Shown: positions 53,219 to 59,413 of the stretch, in pieces
Numbering within the stretch: position 1 is the first letter of the stretch
Layout of the letters: every line of letters begins with the position of its first letter
Origin: Clostridiales bacterium SIT11
GTDB taxonomy: Bacteria > Bacillota > Clostridia > Tissierellales > Peptoniphilaceae
Direction: 5' to 3'
Assembly (NCBI GenBank): GCA_001299455.1
Contig: CYUK01000003.1
Location: 310,001 to 374,000, forward strand
Length of the DNA: 64,000 bases
Made by a program: the position numbers and the translations under genes
The notes under the pieces: generated by a model
What the model was told of the DNA's origin: nothing
Database searches by the model: none
Seen by the model: the letters and a program-made list of their open reading frames with translations, nothing else

Positions 53219-54441
53219 TTTGTTTCTATAGAATAATCTTCCAAGGCCTTGGGGAAGTTTCCTTGCCAAGACCGGGTCTCCTTCATGGTTTCATCGCTTT
53301 TTAAGAAAAACATGTAGGGGTTGGTCCCATTGGTATCATCCCAGGTGGCATCTAGGTGGTACCACTTGCCATCTAGCCTGACCATATTCCATGCATGAGG
53401 CCCCTGGTAGGACCGAAAGTGCGCTGACCCACAAACCACATAGGATTCAAGGCCCACTTCCCGGCACATTAAATAAACTAGCTGGGCATAGGCCTGGCAG
53501 ACCCCCGTCTCATGATGGACAATACTTTCGGCTGTATGAACATCCACCCCCTGGTAGGTGGTTTCTTCCCCATTAAAGTAGCTGGTCTTTTCCAAAACTT
53601 CCTTGTGGATTTTCAAAATCTTTAAAAGGTCCCCATCTTCAGGACCAATTTCCCTTTGGGCCCAATTTTTAATATAGGCCTGGGTCCTTTGGGCCTGGAG
53701 GTCTGTGGACCGATAAGTCATGGTAAAATCCACCTTCTTGTCAGGCCAACTGGAATACTGAATATTCTTAAGACCTACTTGGGCTCCCAATTGCGATTGA
53801 ATTTGGGGTAAAATCCCCGAAACCTTGCCCCCTGTGTAAATAACCTGGATTTTCCGTGCCCGTTGCCTCATGGCGGAGTCTAAAACAGCCAGCAAGTCTT
53901 CCTGGTTCGAGCACCTTGGAATTTCACCAGGATGGTAGCCTGGAACCTTTAACTGGACCTGGCCATGACTCCAGGTCACTTCATAGCCTAAAACCTCTGA
54001 TAAAAACCGCAAAGGCACATAGGTCCTATTCTTATAGGCCTGGGCCGGAGCATCTAGGGAATAATTCTTTTTTACATAGACCCCTTGACTTGTCCACTCT
54101 TCCACTGTAGCCAGCTTGGAATTTAAGGCCATCTCCACCTTTTTCCCCTGGCCATCTAAAAGAAAACTTCCTGCCTTCCCAGGATTAGTCGGTGGTTGAT
54201 AGGTTACTGTAAAGCCCAACCTCTCCCCTAAATAGCGTACAGGGACCATGGTCCGGGAAACCCGGGCATCCACAAAAGCCGCCCCATAGTCTGGAGGAAT
54301 CTTTTCCAGTTTTCCATTAATAACAATTTTAGGCCGCTCCTTTAAGGCATAGTCCGGAAGATTTCCCTGGCTGTAGCTGGAGCTAGGAAGCAAACCCAGA
54401 CCCAAAAGGATGGATAAAATAAAACCCAAAACCCTATCCAT
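53212..54441 (-). CDS. Secreted protein with copper-amine-oxidase N-terminal-like domain and transglutaminase-like domain
   Basis: 409 aa. Signal peptide (about 1-25). Residues about 37-168 form a copper amine oxidase N-terminal-like (stalk) domain with VPVRYLGERLGFTV and YVPLRFLSEVLGYEV, a common surface module in Clostridia-like organisms. The C-terminal transglutaminase-like domain has its triad: Cys315 (GVCQAYAQ), His349 (PHAWNMVRL) and Asp364 (HLDATWDD). It is presumably a surface cysteine protease or crosslinking enzyme. AGAGAGG precedes the ATG. Confidence 0.88.
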   Translation of the reverse strand: MDRVLGFILSILLGLGLLPSSSYSQGNLPDYALKERPKIVINGKLEKIPPDYGAAFVDARVSRTMVPVRYLGERLGFTVTYQPPTNPGKAGSFLLDGQGKKVEMALNSKLATVEEWTSQGVYVKKNYSLDAPAQAYKNRTYVPLRFLSEVLGYEVTWSHGQVQLKVPGYHPGEIPRCSNQEDLLAVLDSAMRQRARKIQVIYTGGKVSGILPQIQSQLGAQVGLKNIQYSSWPDKKVDFTMTYRSTDLQAQRTQAYIKNWAQREIGPEDGDLLKILKIHKEVLEKTSYFNGEETTYQGVDVHTAESIVHHETGVCQAYAQLVYLMCREVGLESYVVCGSAHFRSYQGPHAWNMVRLDGKWYHLDATWDDTNGTNPYMFFLKSDETMKETRSWQGNFPKALEDYSIETKN

Positions 54442-54467
54442 TGTATTTTCCTCTCTTTTCCTTCAAG

Positions 54468-54493
54468 TAAATAGCCTTCCTCTGGCTATTTTT
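54468..54493. terminator. Hairpin after pncA
   Basis: AAATAGCC pairs with GGCTATTT around a 7-nt loop, touching the pncA stop. The better T-run is on the plus strand, so termination of the minus-strand transcript is uncertain. Confidence 0.4.
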
Positions 54494-55034
54494 ATTGGAT
54501 TTCGATTCCTTGTTTTTCAAGGTCCTCCAAGTTCTTTTTATGGTCTTCTAAGTCAATATAGCCTAGCAAGTCCTTTAAAAGGACCACAGACTTCCCTGCC
54601 TTTTGAAAGGCAAGAGCCGTTTCCCGGACACAGTATTCGCTGGCAATTCCTGCCAGATAAATCCTGTCCTCCAAGGCCTCCTTTAATTTTTCATCATAGC
54701 CATTCCGGGCTTCAAAGGCAGAATACTCTTCATACCGAGAATCCCGTCCCTTGTAGTAGGTATTTTTTAAAGTCGGCGTAAAAGCCGTCTCCTGAAATTT
54801 CTCACTTAGCTGGGCCCCAACAGACCCTGCCATACAGTGCCTAGGCCACAAGCCCCCTTGACTCTTGTAGCTCACATGGTTTTCCGGGTGAAAGTCTGCA
54901 CTGTAAAAGACCCGTAAATCCCCTTGGTGGTCCTGCAAAAACTGGACAATCTTCTCCACAGCCTGGGGCCCATTGGCCGCCGCCAAACTTCCATCAATAA
55001 AATCATTTTGACAATCAATAACCAGTAAATCCAT
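54492..55034 (-). CDS. pncA: Nicotinamidase
   Basis: Deamidates nicotinamide to nicotinate for NAD recycling. 180 aa of the isochorismatase-like fold. Catalytic triad Asp7 (VIDCQNDF), Lys95 (YYKGRDSR) and Cys135 (ASEYCVRETA). Metal ligands lie in ADFHPENH (Asp47, His49, His53). EEYSAFEA after the Lys is typical of PncA and argues against a generic isochorismatase. GGAGG precedes the ATG. Confidence 0.92.
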   Translation of the reverse strand: MDLLVIDCQNDFIDGSLAAANGPQAVEKIVQFLQDHQGDLRVFYSADFHPENHVSYKSQGGLWPRHCMAGSVGAQLSEKFQETAFTPTLKNTYYKGRDSRYEEYSAFEARNGYDEKLKEALEDRIYLAGIASEYCVRETALAFQKAGKSVVLLKDLLGYIDLEDHKKNLEDLEKQGIEIQ

Positions 55035-55217
55035 TCCAGCCTCCTTTTTCCTAATTATACCATACTTTGTTCATGTCTTTGAGGAGAAACGGATGTGCCC
55101 ATCTCATAGGAAGACTCCCTTTCTCTAGGAGTCCAACTTCCTCTTCATGATTCAGTCTGGACTATAACTACGGCAATTTTTTCCCTACTATCCATGCCAT
55201 ATCCTAGGCCAGCAGTC

Positions 55218-55412
55218 TTAATTTCCCCTATAGTTTTTATTTTCATTTTTGAAAATTTCCATAAGCTCATCCATATCTTCTTGACTTGCATATTTCCTAG
55301 CAAAAGTTCTGGCCGAACTTTTCGAGCCATTGTATCTTGCCTTTTCCGGATTTCTTTTTCTCCAATTTTGTGTAGCCCTTTTTTGTGCTTCACTTGTTTT
55401 TTTATCTTCCAA
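55218..55412 (-). CDS. Small basic protein, related to the neighbouring 66-aa protein
   Basis: 64 aa, predicted cytosolic. It begins MEDKKTSEAQKRATQNWRKR and continues with NPEKARYNGSKSSARTFARKYAS followed by an acidic helix EDMDELMEIFKNEN. A Lys/Arg-rich N-terminal half with an acidic C-terminal helix is the pattern of short phage- and plasmid-associated proteins in Bacillota; a nucleic-acid-binding role is a guess. TTG start with GGGGG about 7 nt upstream. The protein at 55504-55701 has the same layout (TSPAQARARDKWKEKNKEK), so the two are likely an old tandem duplication. Confidence 0.6.
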   Translation of the reverse strand: MEDKKTSEAQKRATQNWRKRNPEKARYNGSKSSARTFARKYASQEDMDELMEIFKNENKNYRGN

Positions 55413-55503
55413 GATAATCCCCCTTTTCTTCGTATACTTGTAAAGTCTTTCATGCGGTTCTTATAATGCATTCCCTTAAATATTTATTTTTATAGCCTTT
55501 TTA

Positions 55504-55701
55504 TCAGTCCTTAAAGTCTTTTGCCCTTTCCTCAATCCAAGCTTGAACTTCTTCTAACTCTTCTACACTCTCTACAAGGTCTTTTATATACTTTTTAGCA
55601 TGCGATTTAGAAACATACTTTTTTTGTTTCTCTTTATTCTTTTCTTTCCACTTATCCCTTGCCCTGGCTTGGGCTGGAGAAGTTTTTAAATCTTTTGTCA
55701 T
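55504..55701 (-). CDS. Small basic protein, related to the neighbouring 64-aa protein
   Basis: 65 aa from ATG 55701 (MTKDLKTSPAQARARDKWKE). Lys-rich N-terminal half, then KKYVSKSHAKKYIKDLVESV and an acidic helix EELEEVQAWIEERAK. GAGGGG about 9 nt upstream supports this start. The frame is open 22 codons further up, and that extension belongs to the interrupted HicB-like frame. It shares the T-S-x-A-Q-x-R-A opening with the next gene. Function unknown. Confidence 0.6.
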   Translation of the reverse strand: MTKDLKTSPAQARARDKWKEKNKEKQKKYVSKSHAKKYIKDLVESVEELEEVQAWIEERAKDFKD

Positions 55702-55971
55702 TTTCTCATCCCCTCTTTCCTTTTTATAAAAGTCCTCTAGTTTAATCCGTAAAAAGAATTCCAAACTTTTCTAGTGAATCAAAGTCTCCTTCGTTTGTAA
55801 ATCTTCTTCATAATCTTGAATAGCATTTTTAAAATCCTGGAATAATTCCTCCTCAGTTTCCCCACAAAAACCTATAACACAATCAACTCCTAAAATATTC
55901 CCGTAAAATTCCTTATCTTCTTCTATATAACTATATTTTCCAATATACCCATTATATTGAATATACTTCAA
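55702..55971 (-). pseudogene. HicB-like antitoxin gene interrupted by an amber codon
   Basis: The frame from 55971 encodes MKYIQYNGYIGKYSYIEEDK, then FYGNILGVDCVIGFCGETEEELFQDFKNAIQDYEEDLQ. This is the classical N-terminal HicB fold (Y-x-G/F-x-G-x-V/I pattern, then GE-x-x-EEL-x-x-F). After TKETLIH a TAG occurs at 55771-55773. The same frame continues KSLEFFLRIKLEDFYKKERG, which resembles the start of the HicB DNA-binding tail, before running into the next gene. No hicA partner adjoins. It may be a 66-aa functional short form or, more likely, a decayed antitoxin. Confidence 0.55.
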
Positions 55972-56275
55972 TAGTTCTCCTCCTTTCCATTCCTCACACT
56001 TTTCTTTGATGTCTTGAGCTCTCTGCCACCTAAAAACTTTTCCTTTGTATACTTTTTTAGAGCAAATAGATGAAGCCTTTCCCTAGCCTATAAGCCAGTT
56101 TTCTCCTCAGTCCATCTTGTAGTCCCTTAAAAAATTCAATCCACTTAATCTCCCCTATAGGCAAAAATAATTTAAAATAGAGCAAGTTTTCTTTACAATG
56201 TCTTGGTCATTTTCTCTTAGATTTATTTTTAGCACACCTACTAGACGTGTCTGAGAGAATAAATCTCTTGCCCTC
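55972..56275. other. Intergenic stretch without recognisable gene
   Basis: About 300 nt of AT-rich DNA between the HicB-like fragment and the tRNA-like element. Short frames here have neither ribosome-binding sites nor recognisable composition. Confidence 0.4.
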
Positions 56276-56352
56276 TGGTGAAAAGAGTAGGATTTGAACC
56301 TATGAGAAATTGGTTGGCAGCTAATTGTTCTACTCAACTTAGCTATACTTCC
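56276..56352 (-). tRNA. Degenerate tRNA-Gly(GCC)-like sequence
   Basis: 77 nt in perfect tRNA register: 7 + TA + 17-nt D arm + 1 + 5/7/5 anticodon arm + 5 + 5/7/5 T arm + 7 + A + encoded CCA. The T loop is TTCAAAT and the anticodon loop CTGCCAA gives GCC (Gly). Every stem has a defect: the acceptor GGAAGTA/TCTTTTC has one mismatch and two G-U pairs, the D stem has two mismatches, and the anticodon and T stems one each. Probably a pseudo-tRNA or a divergent mobile-element tRNA. Confidence 0.5.
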
Positions 56353-56439
56353 GTAAAAAATAAGCTTTTTAATATCATGCTTAGAACATGTATATAGATT
56401 AAAAAAGGAAATAATCAACAATTTTAGGACTTGTTTGGG

Positions 56440-56709
56440 TTACAGATTTCCTGTTTCTAAAATAAATTCTAATCTTGATAATCCACAATCCGGGTAATCA
56501 TCAAAATACTTATCTAATTCGAAAACCCGTTTAATTTCATACATCCAGCGTTTATTAGGTACATTTTCAGGAATTTTACTTTCAAAATACTGTCGTTTTT
56601 CTTCAAGTTCTTCTTTTGAATATTTTTTGCTGATAAATTTTCCATTTTCATAATTTAAATAATTTGACTTGTCATGTAAAAGTCTCCATTTTTCTTGGCT
56701 AATCAACAA
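56440..56709 (-). CDS. Hypothetical protein
   Basis: 89 aa, not recognised. It starts with TTG, GGAGG 6 nt upstream. The sequence is charged and helical with many aromatics (EKWRLLHDKSNYLNY, KRWMYEIKRVFELDKYFDDYPDC) and has neither signal peptide nor membrane segment. Size, composition and neighbourhood of other tiny genes recall immunity-type proteins of polymorphic toxin loci, but no motif proves it. Confidence 0.5.
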   Translation of the reverse strand: MLISQEKWRLLHDKSNYLNYENGKFISKKYSKEELEEKRQYFESKIPENVPNKRWMYEIKRVFELDKYFDDYPDCGLSRLEFILETGNL

Positions 56710-56891
56710 TCTCCACCTCCAATATTTTGTCAGTTTTATCTCTAATGTTCAAATTATCTTTTTAATAATTTTTTCATTGTCATAATTCTCTATGATATTG
56801 AATGATTTTATGTTTTTAATTCTCCCTTTTTGAATTAATGAATCATTAGGTGAATCGCCAATAAAACATACTACTTTATATAGTCAGTTGT
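56710..56891. other. AT-rich spacer, possible missing part of the ADP-ribosylglycohydrolase
   Basis: About 180 nt, strongly AT-rich, with no gene. The rest of the truncated ADP-ribosylglycohydrolase (about 170 residues) is not found here in any frame I could follow. Confidence 0.35.
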
Positions 56892-57170
56892 TCACTCTCC
56901 ATGATACTGTAATTCCAGATTATCAATTCCTCCTGTAAATTTACCGTCAAATGCCCATTGTCTGAATTTATCTCGTATATCATTTTCTTGAATAGATTTA
57001 CAGGTAGCCAAGTTCATACTTGTATCATCAGACCAAGTTCTCGGTTCTTGGTCCCAGGTTCTCCAACCTGTCATATCTCTACAAGTAAAGCTTCCCCTTT
57101 CCTTAAATTCAAAAGGAACGCCTAAAGCATCTCCAATAGCAAATCCATAAATTGCATTTTTAAGTGTCAT
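56892..57170 (-). pseudogene. N-terminal fragment of an ADP-ribosylglycohydrolase
   Basis: 92 codons from ATG 57170 (GGAGG 7 nt upstream). AIYGFAIGDALGVPFEFKER and PRTWSDDTSMNLATCKSI are the N-terminal metal-binding boxes of the DraG/ARH family (GDALG; S-D-D-T). A complete enzyme is roughly 250-300 aa. This frame ends after KFTGGIDNLELQYHGE, without the central region and the C-terminal metal-binding Asp box. It is therefore a truncated, presumably inactive copy. It overlaps the preceding small gene by 4 nt, so the cassette is still organised as an operon. Confidence 0.75.
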
Positions 57171-57415
57171 ATCCAATCCTCCAATTTATAACTTTTTGGA
57201 ATTCGTCCCTCTTTTTGGTACTTAATAAATTCTTCTTTTGTTAAAGTATTAATTTTAACTCCTTTAGGTATTTTTTTGTTACTATTAAATGGATTATCAA
57301 AAAATAATAATACTTCATCATCAGGAAGCCAATCTGGCCTCAATTGGTCTTCAGTTATCGAATTTACAATAGGAATATATCCATCAGGTTCATGTTTAAA
57401 TTGTTTTTTTGTCAT
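57167..57415 (-). CDS. Hypothetical protein
   Basis: 82 aa, not recognised. MTKKQFKHEPDGYIPIVNSI, then EDQLRPDWLPDDEVLLFFDNPFNSNKK and a C-terminus KYQKEGRIPKSYKLEDWI. Soluble, Pro/Asp-rich. GAGGT lies 9 nt before the ATG. It overlaps the upstream gene by 4 nt (ATGA) and the downstream ADP-ribosylglycohydrolase fragment by 4 nt. Possible immunity protein of a lost toxin module; no direct evidence. Confidence 0.55.
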   Translation of the reverse strand: MTKKQFKHEPDGYIPIVNSITEDQLRPDWLPDDEVLLFFDNPFNSNKKIPKGVKINTLTKEEFIKYQKEGRIPKSYKLEDWI

Positions 57416-57582
57416 TTTAACACTACCTCTAATAAAACTTTTAATTTACCTTTTTCTTCTTTCGATTTAAAATCAACATCATCACAAAATCTCGCATCAG
57501 CTAACTCTTTATTTGTGACTTCAAATGGGGAGTTTAGCTTACTTTTTCTATCAAAAAATTCTCTTAGTGTTTCATTTTTCAT
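57412..57582 (-). CDS. Hypothetical protein
   Basis: 56 aa from ATG 57582 (MKNETLREFFDRKSKLNSPF), GAGGAG 7 nt upstream. Charged, ending KEEKGKLKVLLEVVLK; not recognised. It is the first gene of an overlapping cassette (57582 to 56892), and its promoter region carries an orphan CRISPR-like repeat. Confidence 0.5.
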   Translation of the reverse strand: MKNETLREFFDRKSKLNSPFEVTNKELADARFCDDVDFKSKEEKGKLKVLLEVVLK

Positions 57583-57674
57583 AAGATCACTCCTCAATTA
57601 ATATCTTTAATATTAAATTATCATTTTCAAACCTAGCTTCTCTTAAATTAAATTTTACCATTCTACCTAATTAA

Positions 57675-57680
57675 ATTATA
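57675..57680 (-). promoter_or_regulatory. Extended -10 promoter of the small-gene cassette
   Basis: On minus, TGTTATAAT lies about 95 nt before the first gene of the cassette. The matching -35 position, 17 nt upstream, falls inside the orphan CRISPR repeat (57694-57721). Confidence 0.5.
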
Positions 57681-57693
57681 ACACGTTTCATTA

Positions 57694-57721
57694 GAATCAT
57701 CCCCACCTGTGCGGGTAAAGC
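57694..57721 (-). repeat. Orphan CRISPR-like repeat
   Basis: 28 nt matching the array repeat at all but two positions (GA for GG at the start, CACC for CGCC in the middle, plus-strand reading), same orientation as the array, 415 nt beyond the last array repeat. No second repeat follows at spacer distance on either side. It overlaps the promoter region of the small-gene cassette. Confidence 0.9.
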
Positions 57722-57763
57722 TAATTCCCTCCAATAAAAAAGTACACCAGTTATCGACATAAC

Positions 57764-57970
57764 TTATAGCTTTTTAATTGTTTCAATTTCGTCTTTAAAA
57801 AATGTATAAATCTGACCTTTTATTTTAAGGTCAATATTTTCTTTTTCATCTGGGTTGTCTTCTGCTGGGGTGTAGCTTGAACAAAATCCTTCAAACACAG
57901 TTCCATCCACATCTGTTAAAATTACTTGTTCTCCCCAACATTCCATTAAATTCATAATATTATTCTCCAT
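57764..57970 (-). CDS. Small protein, possibly with a Sm/SH3-like barrel
   Basis: 68 aa. WGEQVILTDVDGTVFEGFCSSYTPAEDNPDEKENIDLKI, then GQIYTFFKDEIETIKKL: alternating short hydrophobic strands with a DxDG turn, like small beta-barrel (LSm-type) proteins common in Bacillota. Function unknown. Starts at 57970 or 57955; GGAG 9 nt before 57955 makes the shorter start possible. It lies between the distal end of the CRISPR array and the orphan repeat, in the array's direction of transcription. Confidence 0.55.
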   Translation of the reverse strand: MENNIMNLMECWGEQVILTDVDGTVFEGFCSSYTPAEDNPDEKENIDLKIKGQIYTFFKDEIETIKKL

Positions 57971-58136
57971 TCTCTATATATGGTACAATATGTGTCCTTT
58001 TTTTCGAGTGATGTATAGCAAGCATATTTGTTTCTTTACCGGCTCATCTAGCATAGTCAATGTTTTTATCAACAATACAAATTTCAATGTGTGTTCTTCC
58101 GTGCCTATCTTTTTTCACTATCCCAGTACCAGCATA

Positions 58137-59384
58137 GGATCATCCCCGCCTGTGCGGGTAAAGCTTTAATTTTTCTCTTGTCTTTTTAGGAGTCTTAGGA
58201 TCATCCCCGCCTGTGCGGGTAAAGCTTTTAGAGAGTTTGAGCCCGAAAAGAACGAAGAGGATCATCCCCGCCTGTGCGGGTAAAGCTTAAATTACATTTC
58301 CTTAGAAAATCCAAGGCTGGGATCATCCCCGCCTGTGCGGGTAAAGCCTATAAAGTCTGCAAGACTAGTGTTTCCAACGGGGATCATCCCCGCGTGTGCG
58401 GGTAATGCGTATTTAATGATGTGATTAATGGGCTTCTGTTAGGATCATCCCCGCGTGTGCGGGTAATGCATATACCCTTCAAGGGTTTTTAAGCTGGGGT
58501 CAGGATCATCCCCGCGTGTGCGGGTAATGCAAGGTACAATGGTTTGTTTTACAGATGGTCGGGGGATCATCCCCGCCTGTGCGGGTAATGCAAGGGATAT
58601 ACAGATGATCCAATCATTAAGTGGGGATCATCCCCGCGTGTGCGGGTAATGCAAGGTACAATGGTTTGTTTTACAGATGGTCGGGGGATCATCCCCGCCT
58701 GTGCGGGTAAAGCATCAATCAGTTTCAACAAGTGGTACAGTCCCAAGGATCATCCCCGCCTGTGCGGGTAAAGCAAATTACCTTGATACAAATATGGACT
58801 ATCGTAGGGATCATCCCCGCCTGTGCGGGTAAAGCTTCACTTGATTATTTTCCGGATATATGCTAATAGGATCATCCCCGCCTGTGCGGGTAAAGCTTAT
58901 ATGGGAAACCTTTTAGTGGAAAAACCACAGGATCATCCCCGCCTGTGCGGGTAAAGCAAAAAATTTAGATGATGATCGAATAGAAGTTCAGGATCATCCC
59001 CGCCTGTGCGGGTAAAGCAGGGTTATATCAAACAAGGATATAATCAGGCCAGGATCATCCCCGCCTGTGCGGGTAAAGCACTAGAACTCACATATAATTT
59101 TTTTAAAGGATAGGATCATCCCCGCCTGTGCGGGTAAAGCTAGCTGAGCTAAGTCTTGGAATGTGTTCAATCAGGATCATCCCCGCCTGTGCGGGTAAAG
59201 CTTAAATTAACATTTTTGTTTGTCCCTACATACAGGATCATCCCCGCCTGTGCGGGTAAAGCGTTTTATGGACCAAGTAATTGACGATTGCCCTGGGATC
59301 ATCCCCGCCTGTGCGGGTAAAGCTTTAAAGGCCTTAGAAAGCCTTGTGTGGCCCCGGGATCATCCCCGCCTGTGCGGGTAAAGC
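58137..59384 (-). CRISPR. Type I-E CRISPR array, 21 repeats and 20 spacers
   Basis: 21 repeats of 28 nt at an exact 61-nt period (spacers all 33 nt), first at 58137, last at 59357-59384. On plus, each repeat begins GGATCATCCCC and ends GTGCGGGTAAAGC in the common form; the hairpin is CCCGC/GCGGG. The crRNA orientation is minus (reading GCTTTACCCGCAC...GATGATCC), the same strand as the cas genes, so the cas2-proximal end is the new end. Repeats 5-9 (58381-58652) are variants ending AATGC, four of them with CGCG in place of CGCC. Spacers 58531-58563 and 58653-58685 are identical. No interruption by insertion elements. Confidence 0.98.
58531..58685 (-). repeat. Duplicated spacer inside the CRISPR array
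   Basis: The 33-nt spacer beginning AAGGTACAATGG and ending GATGGTCGGG (plus) occurs at 58531-58563 and again at 58653-58685, with a different spacer between. The period is 122 nt, two repeat-spacer units. Confidence 0.95.
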
Positions 59385-59413
59385 ACTTAAGAATCCCAGT
59401 AAAATGCCCATTC
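59385..59413 (-). other. 29-nt gap between cas2 stop and first CRISPR repeat
   Basis: All non-coding sequence available for a leader. It ends, reading minus, in GGGATTCTTAAGT against the repeat. No promoter and no terminator are visible, so array transcription from the cas operon is likely. Confidence 0.7.

Noticed and set aside
55145-55471. 108-codon minus-strand frame overlapping the 64-aa basic protein
   Set aside because: The 64-aa frame has a proper TTG start with ribosome-binding site and a relative next door; the longer frame has neither.
56155-56421. 88-codon minus-strand frame over the tRNA-like element
   Set aside because: Its reading frame runs through the tRNA-like sequence and has no ribosome-binding site or recognisable composition.
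57661-57721. Canonical CreA (CRISPR-like antitoxin RNA) at the orphan repeat
   Set aside because: A second degenerate repeat at spacer distance is missing, so only the weaker statement of an orphan repeat on a promoter is kept.
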